From Planctomycetota bacterium (GTDB taxonomy: Bacteria; Planctomycetota; Planctomycetia; Pirellulales; Pirellulaceae): DNA of 64,000 bases. Shown here piece after piece: positions 9,094 through 18,836 of the stretch; position 1 is the stretch's first letter; each line of letters begins with the position of its first letter. The translations under genes and the position numbers were made by a program. The DNA is taken from NCBI GenBank assembly GCA_014381825.1, contig JACNKX010000078.1:62001-126000 (forward strand), written 5' to 3'. Below the pieces are notes generated by a model. That model ran no database searches. It had not been told where the DNA came from and saw only the letters and a list, made by a program, of their open reading frames with translations.

Positions 9094-10163
9094 TCTTCAA
9101 TTCGCACTGCCAACACCCACCAGGGCTGTTTGCCGATCTCATCGGTCGCGAGCCTCGACAACCCGCCCGATTTCTCGTCAATCCGGTACGTCGCCAACTT
9201 ACCCGCCGACTCACCCGCCGCAATTAAGAATCGTCCACTCGGATCGATATTAAAGGAGCGAGGCGTTTGCTCGGTGGGTGTCTGCCCTAATGCAGTTACT
9301 CTGCCCGAATCAGAATCGATTTGAAACCTTGCGATACTGTCGTGTCCTCTATTGGCGACATAGACGAATCGCCCTGATGGATGGACTTCGATGTCGGCGG
9401 TTGAATTGCCTCGACTGAAGCCGTCAGGAAGCGTCGATACCGTTTGCATTGGAGTGAGCCGACCATTCTTTGGATCGAACCGATACACCGTGATGCTGCT
9501 TCCTTGTTCATCACTTACGTAAGCAAAGTCGCGAGTTGGGTGGAACCAGATGTGTCGCGGGCCGGTCTTGTCCGGTCGTCGTAGCTTCGCGACGTCGTTG
9601 GCAATTAGTTTGCCAGCGTCGAAGCGAAACTGGAAGATCGAGTTCGGGCCTGTGTGCGGTACAAAGACGAATTGGTTCGCGCGATCGGTGATGATTGCGT
9701 GAGCTTTGTCGTCTGTTGTAACTTCCTGTATGGGCCTGCTGCTTATTGTTCCTTGTCTGTCGATCGAGTGGACGGCGACTTTTCCTGCAAAATAATAAGC
9801 TGACAACAGAAATTTGCCGGTCGCGTCAGTCGCCACATATGCCGGATCGGCTCCAGCGACGACCTCGTTGACCAATGTAAGCGAACCCGACCTTGCATCA
9901 AGACGAAAGCTCGCGAGATTGCCGACCGATCGAATCGACGCAAACAAGAACTTCTGATCTGGAGATACGGTCAGAGCACCAGGACCGCCGCTGACTTTCA
10001 TACTACCTTGGAGCTTCAATTCTCCATCCGTCTCGCGGAGCTCATAGATTGCGATCCGATTCTCGCCGGCGACCGAGACGTAAACGAAGGACTTTGCCTG
10101 TCCAGTGGAAGGATTGCTGCCGATCCATGCTACGACGAGCGCGAAATATCGAAGCGAACACAT
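9090..10163 (-). CDS. Secreted lactonase-family seven-bladed beta-propeller
   Basis: This 357-residue protein starts with a signal peptide (MCSLRYFALVVAWIGSN..AKS) and then has repeated propeller blades with the pattern G.L..FR.D...G.L and PSG(R/K)F(L/V)(Y/F)VAN typical of the 6-phosphogluconolactonase-like (YbhE/Pgl) family. Likely action: hydrolysis of a sugar lactone outside the cytoplasm, or simply a binding propeller. It lies 24 bases after the DUF1080 gene in the same direction, which suggests one transcript working on extracellular sugars. Exact substrate unknown. Confidence 0.8.
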   Translation of the reverse strand: MCSLRYFALVVAWIGSNPSTGQAKSFVYVSVAGENRIAIYELRETDGELKLQGSMKVSGGPGALTVSPDQKFLFASIRSVGNLASFRLDARSGSLTLVNEVVAGADPAYVATDATGKFLLSAYYFAGKVAVHSIDRQGTISSRPIQEVTTDDKAHAIITDRANQFVFVPHTGPNSIFQFRFDAGKLIANDVAKLRRPDKTGPRHIWFHPTRDFAYVSDEQGSSITVYRFDPKNGRLTPMQTVSTLPDGFSRGNSTADIEVHPSGRFVYVANRGHDSIARFQIDSDSGRVTALGQTPTEQTPRSFNIDPSGRFLIAAGESAGKLATYRIDEKSGGLSRLATDEIGKQPWWVLAVRIED

Positions 10164-10187
10164 GTGAAACCTTCCGGGTCATAGAGC

Positions 10188-10817
10188 CTACGGCAGTCGC
10201 TTCACGCGAATGTTTTTGAAGTACGCCGTGCTTTTCGGATCGTGAGCTTGAAATGCGAATGTGCCGTTTCCAAGTCGTCGCTCGAAGTTCTTGGAAAACG
10301 CTTCCTTACCATCGGGTTCGGTATGGTCGACGACCGTCTTGCCGTTAATCTTGATCGTAATGTGCTTCCCCTTCACAATGATGTGTTGGGTCCAATACTC
10401 GTTGTCCTTACAAGGTGGATCGCTGACGTCCACAACCCCATACAAGCTGCCCGTCTTCTTCGGGTCCTTGTGCGTGACGTTGACTTGAGCTTCATAGCCA
10501 TGCCTCGGCCAGCCTTCTTCTTGATACTTGGTGTGGAAGTAAATGCCCGCGTTGCTGCCGGGCGTCGTCATGACTTCCGCCTTGAACTCGAAATTGACAA
10601 ACGGCTTGTCATCGCCAGCGTAGAACAGGTGGCTTCGTTCCCCATGACACACCAAAGCGCCGTCTTTGAATTGCCACGAGTCTTTGTTTTCGCTGGCCTT
10701 CCAGCCGCTCATCGACTTGCCATCGAACAGCGACACCCAGCCGTCGCTATCCTCCGCAACAACGGACGAGAAGCAAAGCGATAACAGGATGACGGAGATC
10801 GGTAACGTACGTAACAT
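10188..10817 (-). CDS. Secreted DUF1080 (3-keto-disaccharide hydrolase-type) protein
   Basis: This 209-residue protein has a clear signal peptide (LRTLPISVILLSLCFSSVVAED) followed by one DUF1080 domain, a concanavalin-like beta sandwich. Typical marks: WVSLFDGKSMSGWKAS, DGALVCHGE, FEFKAEVMTTPGSNAGIYFHT, GYEAQVN, and DPKSTAYFKNIRVKRLP at the end. Members of this family hydrolyse 3-keto-glycosides or act in sugar binding. It is the first gene of a probable two-gene operon with the lactonase. A second DUF1080 protein lies at 32304-33038. Confidence 0.85.
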   Translation of the reverse strand: MLRTLPISVILLSLCFSSVVAEDSDGWVSLFDGKSMSGWKASENKDSWQFKDGALVCHGERSHLFYAGDDKPFVNFEFKAEVMTTPGSNAGIYFHTKYQEEGWPRHGYEAQVNVTHKDPKKTGSLYGVVDVSDPPCKDNEYWTQHIIVKGKHITIKINGKTVVDHTEPDGKEAFSKNFERRLGNGTFAFQAHDPKSTAYFKNIRVKRLP

Positions 10818-10959
10818 GCTGAATACTCCGTTAAGTCTGTGAGTTGAAAGTTAAAGTTAGCGGAATGTGTGATCGTTTAACGTCAACGAAAGAAACTCGA
10901 ATCGTTAGCATAATCCGTTCGGCTCACGAATCCAATTGTGGCGGACGGACAGTGCGTGG

Positions 10960-12654
10960 CTAATCTGGCGCGATACCGAGGAACTTCCGAGCTTGGCCAA
11001 CTACTTCGCGAAGGCTCCCCTCCTCGAACGGACTGACAAGTCCGGCCGATTCCGCGAGTTGCCGGAACGGAGCCGCGCCACCACGTTTACACAACGCTAC
11101 GTACGACTCCATCGCTTCGGTCATGTCCGCGCGGCTGCGCACCCAGAACTGCAAAGCACAAGTCAATGCTAACGTGTAATCGATGTAGTAAAACGGGAGG
11201 AGGTAGATGTGTCTTTGGAACTGCCATTGGCCGCCCATCGGCACGTGCGGCAAATCACCGCAATCTCGCGTCGGCAAGTAGGTCGCCTCCATCTCTCGCC
11301 ACATCTCGTGTCGTTGTGCGGACGTTGCGTTTGGCGTCGAATAAACCAAGTGCTGAAAGTGGTCGACAGCGACTCCGTAGGGCAAAAACAAAAGCGATTG
11401 TATCAAGTGGATCTGGCGAAATCGTTCCGCGTCGTCGCCGAAGAATTTATCCATGTTCGGCCATGTTAGGAACTCCAACCCCATCGAGTGAATCTCACAC
11501 GACTCGTAGGTTGGGAACAGATAATCCGCCAACGGTTGCTCGCGACTGCAGTAGCCTTGAAAGGCATGACCGATTTCATGCGTAAAGACTTCGACATCGC
11601 CCTTGGTGCCGTTGAAGTTTGCGAAGATGTATGGCAACCCGAAGCTGGGAAAGTCGGTACAGAATCCCCCGCCCGCTTTGCTGTCGCGGTTCTTCAAGTC
11701 CATCAGATGACATTCGTCCATTAAGCGAAAGAACTCACCAAGGCCTCCGCCCATCTCGTCGAACATCTCCGTCGCGCGTTCGATCATCCAGTCATGATCA
11801 CCTTGCGGTTTTGGATTGCCTTGCGGATCGAAGATGCCTTCGTCCCAGAACATCACGCGGTCGATACCGAGCGACTCGGCTTGCATCCTTCGTAATTCTC
11901 TTGTCAAAGGCACAACATCTTCACGTACCGCGGCGCGGAATCGCTCGACATCGGCTTGGTCGTAGTCGACTCGCTTCATTCGCTTGTAACCGAGTCCGAC
12001 GAAATCGTCGTAGCCAAGTTTCTTCGCCATCTTGGTCCGCAGCTCGACTTGTTCGTCGTAGATTCGATCGAGCTGTTCCAAGTTGTCGGCAAACCATTGC
12101 CACTTCACTACGTTCGAGTCGTGGCGTACTTGCCGGTCGCTGGCAACATGGAATTTAGCGAGGCCGGCGAAGTTGTATGTCTCGCCCTGGTACGAAAGCT
12201 TCGCCGACGCGAGTAGATCGGTGAACTCGGCTTCGAGCTTCGACTCTTGCACCAAATCCGCTTCGATCTTCGGATCAAAGGCGAGTACATCAGCTTCCCA
12301 TAGTGCAAAGGCCTGCGGGCCGAAAGCCGCTTCTAGATCGTTGCGGTGTGGTGTCTCGATCAACTTGCGTTTCATCTTGACCGAAAGATCCGTGAGCCGC
12401 GGCTTCAGCTCGTCGGAGAATTCACGAGCCTGTTTGTACTCGGCGTTGCTCGTATCTTGATTGAATCGCAGATCAACTAGATTCTCCCAAGTGGAGAGTC
12501 GACGTTCGAGTACGTCCCAATCATGGATGACTTGTCTGCACTCGTCCGTGTTCTCGGCAGCGCGCCAAGAGGTCTCAAGCTGTTCATACTCGATGACAAT
12601 GGCTTCATAAGCCGGAGTCGACATCTGAATCTCGGAAAAGTCAGTCTTCGTCAT
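10960..12654 (-). CDS. M3 family metallopeptidase (oligoendopeptidase F-like)
   Basis: This 564-residue enzyme has no signal peptide, so it probably degrades short peptides in the cytoplasm. The zinc motif is HEIGHAFQGYCS (HExxH), with the downstream glutamate ligand expected in the YESCEIHSMGLEF helix, as in M3 enzymes. The N-terminal part is a long helical region (EQLETSWRAAENTDECRQVI...). Length agrees with the PepF/M3 group. The gene stands alone, with a terminator of gapA upstream. Confidence 0.9.
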   Translation of the reverse strand: MTKTDFSEIQMSTPAYEAIVIEYEQLETSWRAAENTDECRQVIHDWDVLERRLSTWENLVDLRFNQDTSNAEYKQAREFSDELKPRLTDLSVKMKRKLIETPHRNDLEAAFGPQAFALWEADVLAFDPKIEADLVQESKLEAEFTDLLASAKLSYQGETYNFAGLAKFHVASDRQVRHDSNVVKWQWFADNLEQLDRIYDEQVELRTKMAKKLGYDDFVGLGYKRMKRVDYDQADVERFRAAVREDVVPLTRELRRMQAESLGIDRVMFWDEGIFDPQGNPKPQGDHDWMIERATEMFDEMGGGLGEFFRLMDECHLMDLKNRDSKAGGGFCTDFPSFGLPYIFANFNGTKGDVEVFTHEIGHAFQGYCSREQPLADYLFPTYESCEIHSMGLEFLTWPNMDKFFGDDAERFRQIHLIQSLLFLPYGVAVDHFQHLVYSTPNATSAQRHEMWREMEATYLPTRDCGDLPHVPMGGQWQFQRHIYLLPFYYIDYTLALTCALQFWVRSRADMTEAMESYVALCKRGGAAPFRQLAESAGLVSPFEEGSLREVVGQARKFLGIAPD

Positions 12655-12681
12655 CGCAATTAACTTTCTGTTAGTTACTTA

Positions 12682-12710
12682 GTAGCCATCACTCTCCGAG
12701 TGATGGCTAC
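12682..12710. repeat. Perfect 13-bp-arm hairpin, TCACTC-TCC-GAGTGA family
   Basis: Arms at 12682-12694 and 12698-12710 are perfect inverted copies around a TCC loop. The sequence after it reads CTACATTAAC. The same core (CACTC-TCC-GAGTG) followed by CTACATTAAC recurs near 25108-25160, so this is a dispersed palindromic repeat and not a gene-specific site. Confidence 0.8.
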
Positions 12711-12718
12711 ATTAACAC

Positions 12719-12758
12719 AAAAAACCTCGTATGTGACGGTGGTCACACGCGAGGTTTT
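12719..12758 (-). terminator. Rho-independent terminator after gapA
   Basis: On the minus strand the arms AAAACCTCG and CGAGGTTTT (12750-12758 and 12721-12729) enclose a second stem (GTGAC/GTCAC) and are followed by a run of T. It sits about 40 bases after the gapA stop and before the M3 peptidase gene. The T-rich flanks on both sides could let it work in both directions. Confidence 0.8.
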
Positions 12759-12799
12759 TGTTTTAGCTTTCCGCATGTCCGGGAAGACTAATGCGTTGA

Positions 12800-13954
<1,155 letters not shown>

Positions 13955-13992
13955 TCAAGCGCCTGCCGCGTGTGATTACGAATGAGCGCCCT

Positions 13993-14790
13993 ATGCCGTC
14001 GACGCCTCCACCTCAATGGCAACTGCCACCAGGGATCACCCGCGGGTTGTGGGAGTACGTGAATTCCGATGCGGTGGCGTACCACTACGACGAATACTTT
14101 TCCCACAATCAGCTATTTGAGTTCGACGAGCGCATCGTCATTGAAGAACTATCGCGTCGCAAGATCCCGGCAGGGGCTGTGGTCGCCGATTTGGGATGCG
14201 GGACCGGACGAGCATTGGTTACATTGGCGGGTTGCGGCTATCGAGGGCTGGCGATTGATCTATCTCAGAAGATGTTAGAAGTCGTTCGCGAGAAAGCAGA
14301 AGACGCTTCCTTACCTATTCAATGCATTCAAGCGAATTGGGTCGAGCTGGATGGCATTGCAGACTCGACCGCCAACGGAGCGATCTCGCTGTTCAGTACA
14401 CTCGGCATGATTCGCGGCAAAGAGAATCGTGCGGCGGCGTTAGCCCATACGCGTCGCATCCTGGAGCCCGGCGGGCCGTTCGTGCTTCATGTCCACAACT
14501 ACTGGTACAACCTTTACGATCCAGGCGGACCGTGGTGGGTGTTACGAACTCTTTGTCGAGCGATTTTCAAACGTGACATCGAAGCTGGCGATAAATTCTT
14601 TCCCTACAGGGGTGTGCCTAACATGTTCTTGCATGTGTTTCGCCTCAGAGAATTGAAACGGGACCTTCGCAGAGCCGGCTTTCGCATCACACGCATCATC
14701 GCACTCGCTCCGCAGCGATATCGCAAGCTGCGGGCTTCTTGGTTCTTTGGGACGTTGCGAGCAAACGGTTGGATTGTCGTGTGCGAGTAA
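13993..14790 (+). CDS. Class I SAM-dependent methyltransferase
   Basis: This roughly 265-residue protein has the SAM-binding motif I VVADLGCGTGRALVTL, then a post-I acidic end (GLAIDLSQKML) and a motif around NGAISLFSTLGMIRG. The rest fits the Methyltransf_25/11 group, with LEPGGPFVLHVHNYW as the post-motif strand. Substrate unknown. The start is uncertain: a GTG at 13942 is in frame, but the sequence up to MPSTPPP looks non-coding, and neither start has a good ribosome site. Confidence 0.8.
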   Translation: MPSTPPPQWQLPPGITRGLWEYVNSDAVAYHYDEYFSHNQLFEFDERIVIEELSRRKIPAGAVVADLGCGTGRALVTLAGCGYRGLAIDLSQKMLEVVREKAEDASLPIQCIQANWVELDGIADSTANGAISLFSTLGMIRGKENRAAALAHTRRILEPGGPFVLHVHNYWYNLYDPGGPWWVLRTLCRAIFKRDIEAGDKFFPYRGVPNMFLHVFRLRELKRDLRRAGFRITRIIALAPQRYRKLRASWFFGTLRANGWIVVCE

Positions 14791-14835
14791 TGTTTCAATC
14801 TGCGTACGACTCTACGCCAAAGGCGTTATATTCCA

Positions 14836-15035
14836 AAGCCCAGGGTCGCGGCGCAGACGCGCACACCGGGCAGGCGATCCAATTTCGTTCGTACGCTGAA
14901 CGCGTTACACAATGGTGGAAGGATGCAAATTGTGTAACGCCGTTGGCGTAACTGTCGTCGTTGCTCGAGACCCAGGGTCATGGCGTTGCCGCGACCCTGG
15001 GCTTCGGAATGTAACCGCGTTGCGGTAAAGCAACG
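14836..15035. repeat. Cluster of nested palindromes (REP-like)
   Basis: This non-coding stretch holds several perfect inverted repeats. A 17-bp pair (14836-14852 and 14988-15004, core GCCCAGGGTCGCGGC) encloses a 12-bp pair (14902-14913 and 14929-14940, GCGTTACACAAT). A short hairpin uses 14971-14979 with 14993-15001, and another pairs CGTTGC at 15018-15023 with GCAACG at 15030-15035. There is no open frame. It lies between convergent genes and looks like a composite REP-type element. Confidence 0.75.
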
Positions 15036-15053
15036 ATTTAGTCGTACGAGAGG

Positions 15054-15926
15054 TCACCCTTGGGCTTTCTTCACCATCTGCTCAAACAACGCAACTTGCC
15101 TTGCCAATGCAGCGACCTTATCCGCCGGCTTGCTGCTTGATTCGAGTAAGATCCAGCCTGCGTAGTCGCTCTTGACGAGGAGATCAATCAGCTGTTGGTA
15201 AGGATACTCCGGGCTGTCGAGTTCACGGACGTGACAGGTCGCGCCAAATCGATCTCGAACCAGCGCGAGATTATGTTCTAGTCCCCCGCCCTCCAGATCT
15301 GCCGCGTTTGAATTCCAACATACAGCAACGTTGTGATTGTCCGCGATATCCATGATCGCTCTGATCGTTGGCAGTTCGCGGCACTGGCCATGAACTTCGA
15401 GGCGGATCTGTTGGCCAAATCCTTCGGCGTACTTGCCCAACTCGTTGAGCGATTTTCCGATCTGCTCGATGGTCTTCTCTCGCGGCACATCCGGATAGAA
15501 GCGATCAGGCTTTACTTTCACGCCGGTGCTGCCGACATCGTGGCTTAGACGGATAAAATCTTTGGTCGCGTCGATCGCTTTCTTAACAACGGCTGGATCG
15601 GGGTTGTCGTATCGCTCGTTGCTGCCGATGCCGACTAAAGTTACGTCGCTATCGGCGAAGCGATCGCGGACGGCGGCGCGTTGCTTGTCGTTAAGTGTCG
15701 ATTCGACGCCGTGGGCGTGTGTCGTTCGCAATTCGACTCCCAGAGCACCTGATTTCTCGCAGTTGGCGATCAGCGTGGGTAAGTCCCAGTCCTGTCCCCA
15801 CAAATAGGTCACCAAGCCGTATCCCATTTTATCGCCTGCTGCCGCCCGAACTGTTTGGCTGCTGAGAGCAAGAGCGGTAGCGGCGGCAGAGGTTTCGAGA
15901 AACGTTCGACGCGAGACTTGTTGCAT
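15054..15926 (-). CDS. Tat-exported sugar phosphate isomerase/epimerase-like TIM-barrel protein
   Basis: This 290-residue protein begins with a twin-arginine signal (VSRRTFLETSAAATALALS, cleavage near VRAAA). The mature part matches the xylose isomerase-like TIM barrel family (AP_endonuc_2): GYGLVTYLWGQDWDLPTLIANCE, GVELRTTHAHGVE, FIRLSHDVGSTGVKV, IRLEVHGQC, NVAVCWNSNAADLEGGG and GWILLESSS. Glutamate and histidine residues at strand ends could bind a metal. Likely an extracytoplasmic sugar enzyme; no partner genes adjoin it. Confidence 0.85.
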   Translation of the reverse strand: MQQVSRRTFLETSAAATALALSSQTVRAAAGDKMGYGLVTYLWGQDWDLPTLIANCEKSGALGVELRTTHAHGVESTLNDKQRAAVRDRFADSDVTLVGIGSNERYDNPDPAVVKKAIDATKDFIRLSHDVGSTGVKVKPDRFYPDVPREKTIEQIGKSLNELGKYAEGFGQQIRLEVHGQCRELPTIRAIMDIADNHNVAVCWNSNAADLEGGGLEHNLALVRDRFGATCHVRELDSPEYPYQQLIDLLVKSDYAGWILLESSSKPADKVAALARQVALFEQMVKKAQG

Positions 15927-16140
15927 GGCTGGTACCCTGATTCTGTGAAAAACGATGGTCTGCGTTACAAAAGCTTGGAACTCGACTGACGCACGAGTAG
16001 ATTGTCAGATTCTGGCTCATCGGACGTTCGGATGCAAACATTGCATTTTTGTGGGAAGTCTCGTGATCGCTGGCGTTATCTATGTAGAAACGCGCATAGT
16101 TGCGAGGAATTCGGTAGCGAGAGTCTGTTCGGAATTTTGA

Positions 16141-16683
16141 ATGACGCAAACCGTGACACCCGAACTTCTTAGCCGACTGCTCGACGAGTACGGAGCGGCG
16201 TTGGAGCTGTTCGCGTCGCAATGGACTGAAACGCCCGACGATTGTGTCCAGGAAGCGTTTTTGCAGCTTGTCCGGCAATCGAAGCCGCCTGAACAGATAG
16301 TGCCTTGGTTGTTTCGCGTCGTCAGGAACCGAGCGATCAGTTTGCGGCGATCGTCGCAACGACGACAACGGCACGAGTCGGCAGCGGCGATGGAACGTCC
16401 GTCGTGGTTTCAAACCGAGACAAATTCGTTGATCGACGACGCCAAGCTGACGGAAGCGTTGCGTTCGTTATCGGATGAGCATCGGGAAGTAATCGTGGCA
16501 AAGATTTGGGGCGGTCTGCCGTACGAGCAGATCGCCGAAGTGGTTGGTGTTTCCCGGAGTAGTGCACACCGGCGCTACGAAGCGGGGTTACGCATCTTGC
16601 GAGAAAGACTCGGACTAACATGTCAGAACGAAGCAGTTCAGAACAAGACCGCGACGAGTTCACTCAACTCGAACGTCAGTTAA
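16141..16683 (+). CDS. ECF RNA polymerase sigma factor
   Basis: This 180-residue protein has sigma region 2 (LFASQWTETPDDCVQEAFLQLVRQ, VPWLFRVVRNRAISLRR) and region 4 (ALRSLSDEHREVIVAKIWGGLPYEQIAEVVGVSRSSAHRRYEAGLRILRERLG). The last 21 residues past region 4 are encoded by the 64-base stretch that overlaps the next gene. It begins a four-gene cluster ending with a DUF1559 protein. The downstream membrane protein is the likely partner that restrains it. Confidence 0.88.
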   Translation: MTQTVTPELLSRLLDEYGAALELFASQWTETPDDCVQEAFLQLVRQSKPPEQIVPWLFRVVRNRAISLRRSSQRRQRHESAAAMERPSWFQTETNSLIDDAKLTEALRSLSDEHREVIVAKIWGGLPYEQIAEVVGVSRSSAHRRYEAGLRILRERLGLTCQNEAVQNKTATSSLNSNVS

Positions 16684-17252
16684 CACAGCTCATTCCGAAC
16701 AAGAGCCAAGTTGACCGCGAGACGCTCTTGTTCCGCGCTGGACAAGAGTCGGTGCTGGCGAGTCGGCAACCGGCTTCTCGCAATTCCTGGCTCTGGCCGC
16801 TGACGACTGCCGCGATGGCGATCGTCTCAGCCGGTTTGAGTTGGCAGCTCTATGTTCGTGGCGAGCCGACGGTTATTGAGCGCGTGCGAATCGTCGAGCA
16901 ATCCGAAACAGAGGTTGAAGCAGAGACGCCGAGCGATGTCAAACATATGGAAGAACCTCGCCCAGCGAATGTCGAGAGGACTTACGTGAATTCGTCGTCT
17001 AAGATCCCGCACGATAACTATCTGCTGCGACGAGAGTTGGCGTTAACGTTTGGCATGGACGCGCTGACAGTTCCAGTCGCCTTTCGTTCTCCACACACCG
17101 CCGACACATCGAGCTATCGCGAACTGAGATCAACTTACACCGAATCACCGACTATGGCCCCAATATCAGATGCCCCAATATCGAGTGGCAGTGAACAGGA
17201 AGATGCAGCAGACCCGACGAATAACGATCGCTCTCTCGGAGATAAGTCATGA
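16620..17252 (+). CDS. Single-span membrane protein, putative anti-sigma factor
   Basis: The 210-residue protein has a charged cytoplasmic N-terminus (1-55), one membrane span (about 60-82, WLWPLTTAAMAIVSAGLSWQLYV), and a polar, Ser/Thr/Pro-rich outer part with no recognised domain. Topology and position right after a sigma gene suggest an anti-sigma factor, but no zinc-finger anti-sigma motif is present, so this is inference. Its start lies 64 bases inside the sigma gene, an unusually long overlap. Its stop overlaps the next start (ATGA). Confidence 0.55.
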   Translation: MSERSSSEQDRDEFTQLERQLTQLIPNKSQVDRETLLFRAGQESVLASRQPASRNSWLWPLTTAAMAIVSAGLSWQLYVRGEPTVIERVRIVEQSETEVEAETPSDVKHMEEPRPANVERTYVNSSSKIPHDNYLLRRELALTFGMDALTVPVAFRSPHTADTSSYRELRSTYTESPTMAPISDAPISSGSEQEDAADPTNNDRSLGDKS

Positions 17253-18805
17253 ATTGGAGTTCCATAAACGAACTGTTTGTTCCTCGAAGGCTGCGGCCGC
17301 GAGGCGCGCAACGCAATTGGGCGGTGGCTGCGACGCCTCTGTTATGCGGACTGGGTTTTCTGCAAACTTCGTCGCAAGAGGTCTTGGCTCAATCGAAGCA
17401 AATCGATCAGAGCGATGTGGCTGCTGCCGAGCAAGTCCAGCAAGTCTGGGACTTGCAATTAACGCCTGCGTCCGAGCCGCGGCCCGCCCTGAAGTATCAG
17501 CTACGCCCGCCTTATCGAATGCAGCAGCCAGGCGATGCCACGCCGCATTACTACCGCGCGCTGTTGATGGATGCTGAGTTGCCCAGCGATCTGAAGAAGC
17601 AATACGTCGATCGATCCGAGCATTGGAGCGGTGACGATGACGCGTCGCGAGAAGAGATGCGCAAGTGGCTCGCCAAATACCACCAGGTTTACAAGGAACT
17701 ACTAATTGCAACTTATCGCGAGCGAGTCGATTGGGACTTGCGAATTCGTGACTTGAAAGGGATGGAGACCATCGCGTTCCTGTTGCCAGACGCTCAGAGG
17801 ATGCGTGATCTGGGCCGCATGCTGCAGATCAAAGCGAGGTTGGAGATTTCCGAAGGGCATTTTGACGAAGCAATCGAAACGCTTCGTGTCGGTTATCGAC
17901 TCTCGTATGCAGTGGCTCAAACACCCACATTGATAAACGACTTGGTCGGCGTCGCGATCACTTCCATGATGACGGTCGAACTGACTCGATTGGTGGCACA
18001 ACCGGACGCACCGAACATGTACTGGGCGATCGCATCGCTGCCGCATCCGGTGATCGATATGCGCGAGGCGATGGATTGGGAGCGGAGTGTTCCGTGGAAG
18101 ATCTTTCCCCTGTTGCGCGATCCAGAGAATGCGGTTCGAACATCGGATGAGTGGCGGCAGTTCGTCACAGAATCCTACACGAAGTTTCATGAGCTGAGCG
18201 GCGACTATGCCGGCAAGCCAGGTCCAATGAGCGAGTTGATGGCGACTGGTCTGGTGATGAAAAACTATCCACTCGCGAAGCAGGCACTGATCGAGGGTGG
18301 CATGGACCGCGAGCGAGTCGACGCGATGCCGGTCGGACAAGTCATCGCGATTCACACCTCACGAAGCCTCGAATACGCTTACGATGAAACGTTCAAATGG
18401 ATGCTGCTAGCATCGGGCGATATCTACGAACGTGGTGCCGCGACGGAACGACGACTTCGCGAAGAAGGCCATTTCGGCGAAGGTGGCCGCCCACTAGGAA
18501 TCCTGCCGATCGGGGGCCTCCTGATTCCTGCCGTCTCGCAAGCGTGGTTCGCTGCCGCTCGACTCGAAAGACAACTTGCCGCCGTCCAGACGATCGAGGC
18601 GATTCGATTGTACGCGGCATCACATGACGGCGAGTTACCCAAATCATTGGACGAAATCGAGTCAGTTGTTGTTCCGAGTAACTCCGTGTACCTGAAACAA
18701 CTCGAGTATCGCGTCGACGGCAAGCAGGCCGTACTCGAGACGGTGCCTCGAAGCAAAGACCGTCGACGCAGCGACGTCTATCGCTATCAACTCCGTGTCA
18801 ACTAA
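17249..18805 (+). CDS. Hypothetical exported protein, conserved-looking
   Basis: This 518-residue protein has a basic N-terminus and a hydrophobic stretch (about 22-47, NWAVAATPLLCGLGFLQTSSQEVLAQ) that resembles a signal or anchor. The rest is mainly helical and includes a segment that looks like a tetratricopeptide-type pair (RMLQIKARLEISEGHFDEAIETLRVGYRLSYA). Near the end is a possible pseudopilin-like stretch (TIEAIRLYAASHDGELPKSLDEIE). I do not recognise a catalytic family. It is coupled to the anti-sigma-like gene by an ATGA overlap and followed by the DUF1559 gene 31 bases on, so it belongs to the same regulon. Confidence 0.6.
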   Translation: MNWSSINELFVPRRLRPRGAQRNWAVAATPLLCGLGFLQTSSQEVLAQSKQIDQSDVAAAEQVQQVWDLQLTPASEPRPALKYQLRPPYRMQQPGDATPHYYRALLMDAELPSDLKKQYVDRSEHWSGDDDASREEMRKWLAKYHQVYKELLIATYRERVDWDLRIRDLKGMETIAFLLPDAQRMRDLGRMLQIKARLEISEGHFDEAIETLRVGYRLSYAVAQTPTLINDLVGVAITSMMTVELTRLVAQPDAPNMYWAIASLPHPVIDMREAMDWERSVPWKIFPLLRDPENAVRTSDEWRQFVTESYTKFHELSGDYAGKPGPMSELMATGLVMKNYPLAKQALIEGGMDRERVDAMPVGQVIAIHTSRSLEYAYDETFKWMLLASGDIYERGAATERRLREEGHFGEGGRPLGILPIGGLLIPAVSQAWFAAARLERQLAAVQTIEAIRLYAASHDGELPKSLDEIESVVVPSNSVYLKQLEYRVDGKQAVLETVPRSKDRRRSDVYRYQLRVN

Positions 18806-18836
18806 TAACCGCTTAAGCATAACGAGGAATATTGAG

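Noticed and set aside
17702-18355. 217-codon frame antisense to the hypothetical exported protein
   Set aside because: No ribosome site and no recognisable family; the plus-strand gene is coupled to its neighbours, so that strand is preferred.
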